Assembly: GCA_001687465.1 (NCBI GenBank)
Contig: LVLI01000681.1
Span: forward strand, 1-12,100
DNA: 12,100 nucleotides
From: Halocafeteria seosinensis
Lineage: Eukaryota > Sar > Bigyra > Bicosoecida
Direction of reading: 5' to 3'
The position numbers and the translations under genes are program-made. Within the stretch, counting starts at the first letter, position 1. Each line of letters starts with the position of its first letter. Shown piece after piece: positions 1 to 8,160 of the stretch. The notes beneath the pieces were generated by a model. It was not told the origin of the DNA. It ran no database searches and saw only the letters and a list, made by a program, of their open reading frames with translations.

Positions 1-381
1 TTCCAAGGCACGGGGTTGAACCGTGCCAAGTTGAAGCAACTTCGCCTCTTCCCCTGGTCTTTTTGCCCCCTCCTCCGTCCCCCTGTCTCCCTCCCCGAAG
101 TTCCACAGGGAGGGGCAGGGGCCGGTAGCTAACGTCTTTTTTTCCCTCTGACGTAGTATATCAGCGCCGTTCAGTGTTTTGTACCGAGTGACATCTGTCA
201 ATCCTCCCGCAGAAATATCGGCCAGGATCGTGAGTAGGCTGTACTTGTAGGTGACGTGCGTTGAATACTTTGGTGGAAGGCTTTCGCACCCACCGACCGA
301 CCATCACCCCCAACTTAAGGCGCCGTTAAGAAGACACTGCTTGCTTCTTGTGGTGTGTGGTAGCTCATCGTGCTGGAGAAA
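1..381. other. Upstream region and probable 5' UTR of the first Myb/SANT-like gene
   Basis: No coding region is supported here. Positions about 46-100 are very pyrimidine-rich on the plus strand. CCCCTG and CCCTCCC blocks around 81-96 can pair imperfectly with the G-rich run at 108-122, forming a G/C-rich hairpin. Two TGACGT hexamers lie at 149-154 and 252-257. Reading frames in this stretch are short, have no recognisable domain and overlap the real gene in other frames. The transcription start cannot be placed from the sequence. Confidence 0.5.
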
Positions 382-1469
382 ATGGATTCCTCGGGGATGT
401 ACCCACCGCCCTCTACAAAGAGTCGTGGCAAAGACCGAAAAAACAAACATAAACGAAACCGCGAAGAAGCTCCTGCCAACATTGCCCCTCAGGAATTTGC
501 GGTCACAGGACGAGGAAGTGAACCTGACCCCGTTTACCAAGAGGAATCGCACAACAATAAGACTCTGCTTCGAGCGAAGGATAATGGGCAGTTTTCTTCC
601 GTCTGGGCCGATGAAGCAACTTGCGCGTTGGTTCAACAAATTTGTGTGGTCTTGCGAGATCAGTTCAAAGGGTCTCGAAATACAGGTGCTGCATGGCGAA
701 CTGTAGCTGATAATTTGAATCAACTGGGATATAAGCTTGGGGAGCACAAAGACTCAAGAATTTCTTCAGATGAATGCAAAAGCAGATGGCACCATATTGG
801 TAAAGAAGCAAGAGTAAGTCTGCTTGGCTATGTATACCATTTTGTTTTCTTTACTTGCCGCTGCGGCTTGCATCCTCATGATAACAGAAATATAAAAGAC
901 GACTTATGGAAGAAGGTGGCAATGCGCGAAAACCGAAAGTAGTAACCATATTAGGCGAAAGTCTCGAGCAAGATTTGCTTGACTTTATTGGAGAAGTACC
1001 ACCTAAGCCCACACCCCAAAGCGGAGGACGTCCAAGTGGTGGAGCCATTGGCCATCACATTCATGGGGGAGATGAGTACGAGGATGGTTCGAAAGATAAC
1101 TTCCAGCTCTTTCCCATGACGCTCGAGCATCATGGGGCTGGATACCAAGGAGGCTCGTTACCTTCGCAAGGAAGCGGGAGTGGCAAGCGTCAGCGAACTG
1201 ATCCTGAAGATTTCACTTCACCTCCTAACGCTCAAAATGCTGCGTATAGGCAACACCTCAGAGAACAAAAGAATAAAGCAATTGAAACGTTGCTCAGCTC
1301 TGCTAGGAACAGATCAGATGTCCGTGTTACTATCTCCCGTGCTATCAAACTTATGGAGAGACGCACTGAAACAGTATTGAAAGCATTTGAAATGGCTTCC
1401 CCAGACGGTCATTTTGAGTTGGCCACGTTTGTCTCGCTTATGGATGTCATTCTTGCAGCGGAAGAGTAG
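382..1469 (+). CDS. Myb/SANT-like (trihelix-like) nuclear protein, copy 1, two exons
   Basis: Exons are 382-813 and 888-1469, joined over a 74-nt phase-0 GT-AG intron, giving 337 residues. The start is the ATG at 382; the frame is open a little further upstream but without another ATG. Residues 13-27 are strongly basic and could be a nuclear localisation signal. Residues about 62-150 form a Myb/SANT-like domain with evenly spaced tryptophans W75, W105 and W136, then a GKEAR-KYKRRL stretch that crosses the exon junction. This arrangement resembles plant trihelix and MADF-type DNA-binding domains. A short motif, PKVVTILGESLEQDLLDFIG, follows at 160-179. Next comes a low-complexity Gly/Ser/His linker. 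Residues about 264-337 are a predicted-helical domain shared with the downstream paralogue (SRAIKL, RTET, VILAAE). It is probably a nuclear DNA-binding regulator; target and role are unknown. The join is supported because it restores colinearity with copy 2. Confidence 0.85.
814..887 (+). other. Intron of Myb/SANT-like copy 1
   Basis: It begins GTAAGT and ends ACAG, is 74 nt long and is phase 0. It has no in-frame stop. Reading through it continues to a stop at 940-942 in a shifted frame, so retention would give a protein ending just after the DNA-binding domain. The position matches the intron of the downstream paralogue exactly at residue level. Confidence 0.85.
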
Positions 1470-2212
1470 TACCGCGTTCATCATCGAACGAGGTGTAGGT
1501 GGCCATGACTTACGACAACGAGTCTGGCGCAGCTTAGTCAATGCGCTTTTGTATTGGCTCAACATATTCTTACAGTATATGCTATAGCTCGAGAAACTAA
1601 GAAATATCACGGCTCGTCAGTTTGTAGTACATATGCCCTTTATCCAGCGGGAATAACCACCATTCACACCGCAAGAAGATCATGTACTGGTAAATCACAT
1701 AGAATATCTTCAATTGACTTGTTGAGAGTCTCCTTGGTTCTTGGATTTCTCTTAGGCCAGAGAGTCTGGCAGAGACTCAGAGTCTACGTGGTTGAAGTTG
1801 AGGCGACGCCTTTTCCGCAGCTAACGGTCGGTCACGTCTCGTCTCCCTCGTCGAGTGTGTGTGATCCCTCTCCAAAGGGAAAAGTGCTTTGATGGGGGTG
1901 AATGAAAAAGTCATTTTGCTTTTATTGCAAAGGGATGATACATCTTTGCTCTTTCCTTCACGTCTATCTTCATCCGTCTGACGTGTAAGTACACGTTGCG
2001 GTGCAAATACAACCCTATTGTGGCCGCAGTTGGTTAATTGTGGGAGCTAAGTTAACTAACGGAATCCTCTTTGTCAACGACAACGTAGGCCGAACAAAAA
2101 GAATTCTGACCGATTTGGATTCCTTTTCTTCCAAAGGCACCCACCCACCCGTACGGATTCCTTTTCTCTTGTGTAACACCCTGGTTGGGGCCGGTCGGGA
2201 CCATAGCATATC
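1470..2212. other. Intergenic region between the tandem paralogues
   Basis: This 743-nt stretch has no recognisable gene; the open frames in it are short and have no family features. It contains a small inverted repeat, GAGTCT/AGACTC with a 5-nt spacer, at 1762-1778. A TGACGT hexamer lies at 1979-1984, 229 nt before the start codon of copy 2. Two near-identical pyrimidine-rich blocks (GGATTCCTTTTCT) start near 2117 and 2156, just before copy 2. It should contain the 3' end of copy 1 and the promoter of copy 2. Confidence 0.5.
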
Positions 2213-3609
2213 ATGGACCAGCACCACCACTACCCTGGAGGAGCCCAACGACGCCCCGGGTTCTCCCGGCAACCAGCTCCCTTGCAACAAGGGCAACCGA
2301 GTCAAGTGGGAGCCCCATACAAGCCGGCCACGGCCAAGGATAACCAAGCCGGGAATTCTCCGGCGACGGGCGCTCCTAGTCGAAGTGCAGGCAGTAAAAA
2401 GAAGCGACGAAGGAACGGAAATTCCAGCAGCCGGCATGCTCCTTCCGCCGACCCACAAGGTGATAACCTAACCCCACCGCATTTGCTGAGTTCCAGTGGT
2501 GGGGGGCTGGCAGGAATTCCCTACATGGCGTCGAGCAATGATGCCATGATGAATGCACAAGAAACGTGGCATCCATTTAACGGCTCTCAATCGTCTCCAC
2601 AGAACGCATCGCCTCCTTTGTCCAACAGCGAAGGACCAGCAACAGGACCGGGAAGTGGCAAGCACTTACTGCGAGCAAAAGGGAGTGGCCAGTTCTCGTC
2701 AACTTGGCCTGACGAAGCAACTTGCGCTTTAGTGCAACAGTGTTGCGTCAACATGAAACCCGAGTTTAGCTCCTCTGAAGGAGGCGGAGGTCAGGAAACT
2801 TGGCAAAAGGTGGCAGATTCACTCAGCCATGCTGGGTATCGAATCAACCGTCCGAATGACCCCTTTTTCACAGTGGAGGACTGTAAAAAGAAATGGCAAT
2901 ACATTTTCAAGGAAGCCAAGGTAAATTTGTTGATTCGCTGAGCCCATGAACTTTCGCAATCGACGTGTTGTCGTGTGGTATTTTGCAGAAATACAAGCGC
3001 AGGCTGGCGGCGAATGAACCGAATTTGCGGATGCCAAAAGTGGTTGCTATTCTCGGACCCAACATTCAGCAGGAACTTTTCGATATTATTGGCCCCGTCG
3101 AACCTGCCACTCCGGCAGACCATCTTACTAGTGGCAGCTCTCACAAGAAGAAAAAGTATATCACCCCTCAAGGAGATTCTTTTGGAGGCTTCGGCTACCT
3201 CGCTCCCGAACACCAATATCCTGCCTCTAGTCTTAACTTTTCTGTGGGCCAGTCCAGCGATATCGATCCCTTGGCAACTCATACCCAATCCCACGGCAGA
3301 CACAGTCAAGAACCTGATTCGACCGAAAGGTTCCACGAGAACGGAGAGGCATATTCAGCGGAGGACTACGCTCATGAAAGACGTATACGCGAACGTAAAA
3401 TGTTAGCGACGGAAGTCTTGTTAACCACAGCCCGCTATAACCCCGAACACAAAGTGACGCTATCCCGTGCAATTAAACTTCTGGAAACCCGGACTGAAAC
3501 GTTGGTTAAGGTCTTTGATATGTGTTACCACGAAGGAAGTGGACTAGAGGTTTCCTCGTTCGTGTCGTACATGAAGGTAATTCTGGCAGCTGAGGACAGA
3601 GATTATTGA
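2213..3609 (+). CDS. Myb/SANT-like (trihelix-like) nuclear protein, copy 2, two exons
   Basis: Exons are 2213-2920 and 2989-3609, joined over a 68-nt phase-0 GT-AG intron, giving 442 residues. It is about 105 residues longer than copy 1, mostly because of a longer Gln/Pro/Ser/Gly-rich N-terminus with a KKKRRR nuclear-localisation-like cluster at 62-67. The Myb/SANT-like domain spans about 150-242, with W165, W197 and W228 at nearly the same spacing as in copy 1 and the closely similar block FSSTWPDEATCALVQQ. The linker motif MPKVVAILGPNIQQELFDII (251-270) and the C-terminal domain (about 364-442, with SRAIKL, RTET and VILAAE) are also shared. The intron sits at the same residue. Together these show a tandem duplication. 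Function is inferred as DNA-binding regulation in the nucleus. The C-terminal domain may mediate protein contacts, but nothing here proves it. Confidence 0.87.
2921..2988 (+). other. Intron of Myb/SANT-like copy 2
   Basis: It begins GTAAAT and ends TTTTGCAG, is 68 nt long and is phase 0. It carries an in-frame TGA at 2939-2941, so a retained intron would end the protein just after the DNA-binding domain. Sequence similarity to the copy 1 intron is not evident beyond the splice sites. Confidence 0.88.
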
Positions 3610-3945
3610 TCATTCGTGAAGTGGTGAGTGTACCAATGGTATCAGTTTGAACAGCAGCCCCGCAATATAAACTTCCTGAAGTGGTTGGATACGATTCCAA
3701 AGAATACATCTCCAGAAATAACGGTTTGGTTTACGATACAAAGAACTCCACCCTGAGGTTATGCAATTCCATATAGCTTCCACTACCAGAATTCTGCCCG
3801 ACTTACTTGCTCTGTCCATGACATGTTGAAGTGACTCACTGCATTTTTCGTTTATGGCGTGCATTGTACAGTGTTTCCATTGATATTGTCCATATAGACT
3901 GAAGGAAAAAATCGGAACCTACCGTCGCTTGCTGTACTGGAAATA
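3610..3945. other. Intergenic region between Myb/SANT-like copy 2 and the TPR gene
   Basis: This 336-nt stretch has no supported gene; open frames on either strand lack domain features. It must hold the 3' end of the upstream gene and the promoter of the TPR gene, but no clear TATA element or polyadenylation signal could be assigned. Confidence 0.45.
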
Positions 3946-5150
3946 ATGGCGTCGTTAATGGAATCAACAGTGGGAAATACGGGCTCGGATCCCAGTCGTT
4001 TGGTCGCACATGGTCATTCTCTACGCGATCAAGGGGATTTACAGCACGCTATACAGTTTTACCAGAGGTACGCACTCCCCTATGTCTTATCTTCCTTGTT
4101 GAACTTCTTATGAGGTATCTGTGTGGACAGAGCGCTTGAAACAACCCAGGAGGGCGAGATCCCGCTGGAATGTCTCAACAGCCTCGGGGAATGCTATGCT
4201 GAGCAAGGAGATCATGACAACGCCATACAGGTACGTCAGTGCTACTAACTACAGATCTATTTTATTGTCTTCTGCATGTATTGGTGGAAGCTATGCAGGT
4301 GTTCCAAAAATGTGTCGAGGTGGATCCGGAACATTCGGGGCACGCATGGATGTATTTGGGACAGTTTATGGAAGGGTTCCAGGCCTTAGAATCATTCAAT
4401 AATGGTGTCAATTGTTTCAAGAACCAAATACATGCTTTGCAAGAAAAGAACAACAAAGGCGATGATGCGGAGAAACAGAGACTGGCTTTGATGCGACAAC
4501 TTGTGTCAGGGTATTGCACCATGGCAGAGTTGTTTATGACGGATTTATGCTTTGAAGACGACGCGGAGACCTCTTGCGAACAGCTCTTACAGCAAGCTCT
4601 ACAATATGATGAAAAGAACATAGAAGCCCTGAGTACTTTGGCGAACTTTCGGTTGTGCCAACAGAAGCCCGATTTGGCTAAACAAGCAATTCAGGAGGCC
4701 ACAACCAGCCTATCTAAGCTGGAGGAGGAAATCAACAAGCAATATGTGCTTGATAACAATCCTGCATCTGCTGCAAGCAATTCCATTGGGAGTGCAAATG
4801 ACACTACTAGCTCTGGCATTGTTTACGTGATGCCCCCTTACTCTACCAGGTCAGGATTAGCCAAGGCGGCAATGGAAGCTGAATGCTACAGCGAAGCATT
4901 GAACGTGTTGGAGGGATTACTGGCTGAAGATGATACAGATTTGGAACTATGGTTTTTGGTTGCCGAGGCATATCTCCACAGTGGTGACCCACAAACGGCT
5001 TTGCAATACGTCGAGGATGCGCTTCAGGAAGCGGATAAGAGGATTGAGAAGAGCAAGGAAGAAGGTAACACAGTCAAGCATGAGGAAAATCAAAAGGCAA
5101 AGGATCAACTCAAGAAGCTCCAGGAAGCGACGAAGAAGAAGCTTGGCTGA
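3946..5150 (+). CDS. ACL4: Acl4-like TPR assembly chaperone of ribosomal protein uL4 (RPL4)
   Basis: Exons are 3946-4067, 4131-4230 and 4299-5150, joined over a 63-nt phase-2 intron and a 68-nt phase-0 intron, giving 357 residues. The joins rebuild continuous TPR helices (AIQFYQR-ALETTQ and DNAIQ-VFQKCVEVDP). TPR units are visible at about 18-47 and 55-88, with more degenerate ones at 175-210 and 258-318. The diagnostic part is MTDLCFEDDAETSCEQLLQQ at 154-173 with LSTLANFRLCQQKPDLA after it, and PPYSTRSGLAKAAME then LNVLEGLLAEDDTDLELWFL. These match the Acl4 family pattern as I know it. Residues 315-357 are a charged, Lys/Glu-rich helix. In yeast, Acl4 binds newly made uL4 and escorts it to pre-60S particles in the nucleus; the same role is inferred here. 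A generic TPR protein is the alternative. Confidence 0.82.
4068..4130 (+). other. Intron 1 of the Acl4-like gene
   Basis: It begins GTACGC and ends GGACAG, is 63 nt long and is phase 2. Removing it joins QFYQR to ALETTQ in one TPR helix pair. Confidence 0.8.
4231..4298 (+). other. Intron 2 of the Acl4-like gene, with a TACTAAC branch-point match
   Basis: It begins GTACGT and ends ATGCAG, is 68 nt long and is phase 0. It contains TACTAAC at 4243-4249, identical to the yeast branch-point consensus. An ACAG directly after it (4251-4254) is too close to serve as acceptor, and using the AG at 4289-4290 would break the frame, so 4298 is the best acceptor. Confidence 0.8.
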
Positions 5151-5934
5151 ATTCTCAATCGAAGTAGTACATATGGCAACAAATGATGGAAATAATAATT
5201 TCCTACTTGTTTGCTATGTCTGCGAACTGAGAAAGCATTCGGAGCGCACTATCGTGACAAGCGCTGCCACTAATAAACTGCTACGTATCTAGTTGAGCAA
5301 GTAGCTGGAAAACAGTTCTTGGGAGCCGGGTATGTGGCCTCATGGAGAGAGACGAAGCATATAGACCAGGCGCCAGGAATTAACGTCATGGTTTTAGGAG
5401 CTAGGCCTCGTTTGGATAAAGAAAAGACCGTAGTAGAATGAACAATGCCAGGCTGGTGGACTAGTGATATGAGGGATCGATCTCAGCATGCAATGTCAAG
5501 TGATGCCAACATATTGTTGAGTTAAACTTTGAGAGGGATCCACGGAAGCATTACTCGCATCGCTTCCTCTGAAAGGACACGCTCAAGTCGTAACTGGGTG
5601 TCTGTTCTGGCCAGATACAACTGTATCGGCCTCTACATCATACAACTGAATGATGGCATTATCACTGATAATTTTTCAATTGGCAGGTTTTTGAAACCAT
5701 AGCTTAACATGCAAACTGGGTACTTCGGAAAATTACTGAAGTGAAACCCCAAAACATCGCTAGGACGTTACTGACATTCTCGACTGTGTTAGGACATCGG
5801 CCTTTCTAACCCAGGTTGACACCCTCCTTGGGTCATCCCGGCGGGGCTGCAAGCAAGGTGAATCGAGAGCGTGCAACTGTTGAATTGTACTTCATCGATA
5901 CTATAGGGTGATGGTCCCTAACGAAAGTTTTTAT
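5151..5934. other. Gene-poor stretch downstream of the Acl4-like gene
   Basis: This 784-nt stretch has no supported gene on either strand. After the stop at 5150 the first part should be the 3' UTR of the Acl4-like gene. Frames are short and I see no conserved motif, tRNA-like fold or long repeat. Confidence 0.45.
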
Positions 5935-5979
5935 ACACGTTTCTCTTCAAGAGTTTTTTTAGTTCTTCGAGAAACGTGT
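5935..5979. repeat. Inverted repeat (11-bp perfect stem, 23-nt loop)
   Basis: ACACGTTTCTC at 5935-5945 is the exact reverse complement of GAGAAACGTGT at 5969-5979. The spacer contains a run of seven T. The hairpin lies about 130 bp beyond the end of the hAT-like remnant. It could be a transposon-end palindrome or an RNA hairpin; the sequence does not decide. Confidence 0.6.
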
Positions 5980-6105
5980 CAAGAGAATAGGACGAGGGCC
6001 TCTGGTCCTTCGAACTTTCTGTCCACAGTGCGTGTCTGAAGGGAACTCATCATCAATCTCAATTGCATTTGTTTCAACCCAATCGAAATCCAGATCCCTA
6101 GCATC

Positions 6106-6523
6106 TTATTCAGTTATGTCGGCGATAGTATCCAGGTCGCTGTTATTCTCTGTTTCACTTAGATGCTCAATCTTAACACTGAATGGCCTGTCTCGAGTGT
6201 TACGTTGGCGAAAGCATGCATGCCTGACCGGTGCCCTTGTCTTTTTCCTTGCAGACTCGGATACGTGGTATGTCTCCATCTGAGCTATGCGCTCAAGTGT
6301 CTGAGCAGGTGAACTGTGTGTCGACCTTAGTATTAGCAGCTGCGAAATTCGAGAAGAGACGCTCCACGTTAGCCGACCCAGGACAATTACAGTAGTGAAT
6401 AGCCTTAAAGCAAAAATCTTCAAACTTTGGTATGAACTGCTGTGAACTGCTTTTTAGCCTATACAACAGCATCATCAGTCGGTACTTTCGGCATAGCATA
6501 CTCTTATAACTCTGTGCCTGCAC
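6106..6523 (-). pseudogene. Broken hAT-family transposase remnant (C-terminal dimerisation region)
   Basis: Reading the minus strand from 6523, one frame encodes a stretch ending in CPGSANVERLFSNFAAANTK. This resembles the C-terminal hAT dimerisation motif, in which a Ser/Ala-rich turn is followed by ER-x-FS and a TK-x-R segment. That frame stops near 6293. A second frame, open to a stop at 6106, continues with PAQTLERIAQMETYH and then a charged tail, as expected if a frameshift near 6310 split the domain. No intact N-terminal BED zinc finger or RNase-H-like catalytic core is visible upstream (6524-6720), where the minus-strand frames carry stops. I read this as a decayed transposase fragment. 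The family assignment rests on one motif and is moderate; a domesticated gene is unlikely given the break. Confidence 0.5.
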
Positions 6524-6722
6524 TCATCGAGTTGTGAGAAGGAGGGTCAACTGGGTTGTAGCTGCATTTGTTCCAATGTGCAACACATCTGGACCGCCCA
6601 TGCCTTCACAATCGTCATCGTACTCATCTCTGAAACTGCACCAGCCTAAATAAGCCGCATTGACACCCATCGTTTTGCTTCCAATCCTTCACAACGCCGA
6701 GAGATTGGGATTCGGAGTTCGA
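6524..6722. other. Possible further decayed transposon sequence
   Basis: On the minus strand, just upstream of the hAT-like fragment, an interrupted frame reads VNAAYLGWCSFRDEYDDDCE near 6662-6603. Its aromatic and acidic character could fit an old transposase, but stops interrupt it and no family motif is clear. Nothing else is recognised here. Confidence 0.2.
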
Positions 6723-6785
6723 CCTGGTACTACTACCAGGCTGGTAGTAAAGTTCTAAGGAATCCTCGATTCGAGGACCTCGAAT
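6723..6785. repeat. Two successive sets of overlapping palindromes
   Basis: CCTGGTA (6723-6729) pairs with TACCAGG (6734-6740). The same middle segment, as TACTACCAG (6731-6739), also pairs perfectly with CTGGTAGTA (6741-6749). A second set follows: TCCTCGA (6763-6769) pairs with TCGAGGA (6771-6777), and ATTCGAGG (6769-6776) pairs with CCTCGAAT (6778-6785). Each set has a middle arm that can pair with either neighbour, but not both. Confidence 0.7.
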
Positions 6786-6802
6786 ACTCATGGAAAGAAT
6801 GT

Positions 6803-6868
6803 GAACATGCTAATTAGAGCATATGTTCGTACGAAACAATACATCAATTATAATTGTATTGGTATACC
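6803..6868. repeat. Run of short palindromes
   Basis: GAACATGCT (from 6803) can pair with AGCATATGTTC (to 6828) with a 2-nt bulge. TTCGTACGAA (6826-6835), CAATTATAATTG (6845-6856) and GGTATACC (6861-6868) are perfect palindromes. Flanking AATAC/GTATT extends the third one with a small bulge. This continues the palindrome-rich tract that begins at 6723. Confidence 0.6.
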
Positions 6869-7007
6869 TTTCCCAAAGGATCCCAGCTAACGCGTATCAT
6901 GTCATAGAAGACTGATTCACTTGGTCGTTCTGTCAGTCAGTTTCTTGCTTTTATCGTACCCTTGACGCATCCCCATCCCCGCATCCCAACTAGCCTACCA
7001 CCAACAT

Positions 7008-7030
7008 GTACGGTACATGATGTACCGTAC
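7008..7030. repeat. 23-bp perfect palindrome GTACGGTACAT-G-ATGTACCGTAC
   Basis: The two 11-bp arms are exact reverse complements around a single G. A 15-mer that differs at one base occurs at 8152-8166, overlapping the start codon of the GLUG-repeat gene. It could be a protein-binding site or a transposon-derived palindrome. Confidence 0.7.
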
Positions 7031-7052
7031 TAATCGAGTCTTAATCGAGTCT
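7031..7052. repeat. Tandem 11-bp duplication (TAATCGAGTCT x2)
   Basis: Two exact, adjacent copies of an 11-bp unit directly follow the 23-bp palindrome. A second, 9-bp near-exact tandem pair (TCAATTTGA then TCGATTTGA) follows at 7081-7098. Confidence 0.75.
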
Positions 7053-7098
7053 TTTGCCGGTTACGCGTTCGACCCATTAATCAATTTGATCGATTTGA

Positions 7099-8074
7099 GA
7101 GCGCTGACGTGAGATGGGAACCGTTTGAATATTTGCGGAGTCGGAGCAATGCGGAAAATCCGTGAGGTGCTGAAACGTAGACAGCTGCGTACGACATGGC
7201 ATGTTACCGCGTCATTCAATGCCCATGGATCGGGTACCGGTATTATCCGTTCGCAAACCCTTCTTGCTGCCACTCGTCCCATAACTGTTCGCCGCTAGCA
7301 ACAAGCAACCTCCAAGACCGACTCGAGCAAGCCGGGTATGCATGCATGAACCATGACGTCCTGTGGTGTCAAGCTACACTCTGTGCGTTTACCAACGAAG
7401 TGCTGTTGACTACAGGCCGAGTGTTTATCCAGAGAAGATGAAGCCTGTGGAAACCATTGCTGACCTGAAGCCACTGGAAGCTTAGCAGATACTTTCTTTT
7501 GCCTGTACATTCCTTCGAATACATCCACAAGCAGTGGAGCTGAATCTACCGGATTCCTCCGTCGTTTCCATTAAGCCATTATTCCGGTTGTTTATGCTGT
7601 ACCACGAAATAGCGAGTTACACTGACTGCAATATCCCCGATAAACCTCAGTAGCATGAATAGGAACGGCAAGCGCGCATCATGTACAGTACATACCGCAT
7701 GAGCTGTAGACTTTGAAAGTGGCGACAACCCCACCTGGTGATGCTGACGCGAGTACCGCTGTAAACGAAATTGAACTCTCTTCATGGTCGTGGTGTAGCT
7801 TCCTGCTAGATCCAGCGGCTTGGTGCCCAGGGAGTCTTGATGGAGGCAATCTGCTTCGTCAAAGCTGGATTAAATGGATTGACAGCATCCACTTGAATAC
7901 CGTCCGGCTGACAATGGCACATGCACTTCCGGTGCAATGTACATGCGTATGCCCCAGGAATCCAGGATTCCAGACTTCCACTTCACTTAGTTGAAGTCTT
8001 ACTTCGCACAAGGAGATCGGTGTTGTTAGAATCTTCAAATGGCATATCATCCCTAGCAGTATCACCTGTACTTT
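7099..8074. other. Gene-poor stretch upstream of the GLUG-repeat gene
   Basis: This stretch of nearly 1 kb has open frames of at most about 93 residues, on both strands, none with a recognisable domain, signal peptide or family pattern. I treat them as chance frames. TGACGT-type hexamers occur near 7104 and 7353, and a small TGTACAGTACA-type palindrome lies near 7682. Promoter sequence for the GLUG-repeat gene is expected at the right end. Confidence 0.4.
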
Positions 8075-8097
8075 TATATATATATATATATATATAT
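8075..8097. repeat. TA dinucleotide microsatellite
   Basis: About 11.5 uninterrupted TA units end 63 bp before the start codon of the GLUG-repeat gene. The tract could act as a TATA-like element or simply be a length-variable microsatellite in the promoter. Confidence 0.85.
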
Positions 8098-8160
8098 GTA
8101 CGGTTTGTTGAGGTGTGAATCAGCTGATTTTTGTGTGTGTTGCATCGTTTCGTACCGTAC

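Noticed and set aside
30-48. Trace of a third Myb/SANT-like copy, from GAAGCAACTT near 33 resembling a stretch of both paralogues
   Set aside because: The shared stretch is only about ten bases, and the surrounding translation shows none of the domain's tryptophans or flanking residues.
1-75. tRNA gene on the minus strand at the window edge
   Set aside because: The reverse complement of 1-27 shows a T-arm-like hairpin and a B-box match (GGTTCAACCCC), but no A box, no D arm, no 5-bp anticodon stem with a U33-type loop and no matching 5' acceptor strand are found upstream.
251-747. Long open frames on both strands over the start of Myb/SANT-like copy 1
   Set aside because: They overlap the real exon in other frames, have no family features and unlikely composition, and would conflict with the spliced paralogue structure.
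2015-2471. Open frames of about 150 residues on both strands over the 5' part of copy 2
   Set aside because: They are antisense or shifted shadows of GC-rich promoter and exon sequence. Neither shows a domain, and the copy 2 frame explains the conserved residues.
7196-7994. Several 60-90-residue frames upstream of the GLUG-repeat gene
   Set aside because: They are short, lie on both strands, have no domain, signal peptide or splice-supported extension, and have mixed composition typical of chance frames.
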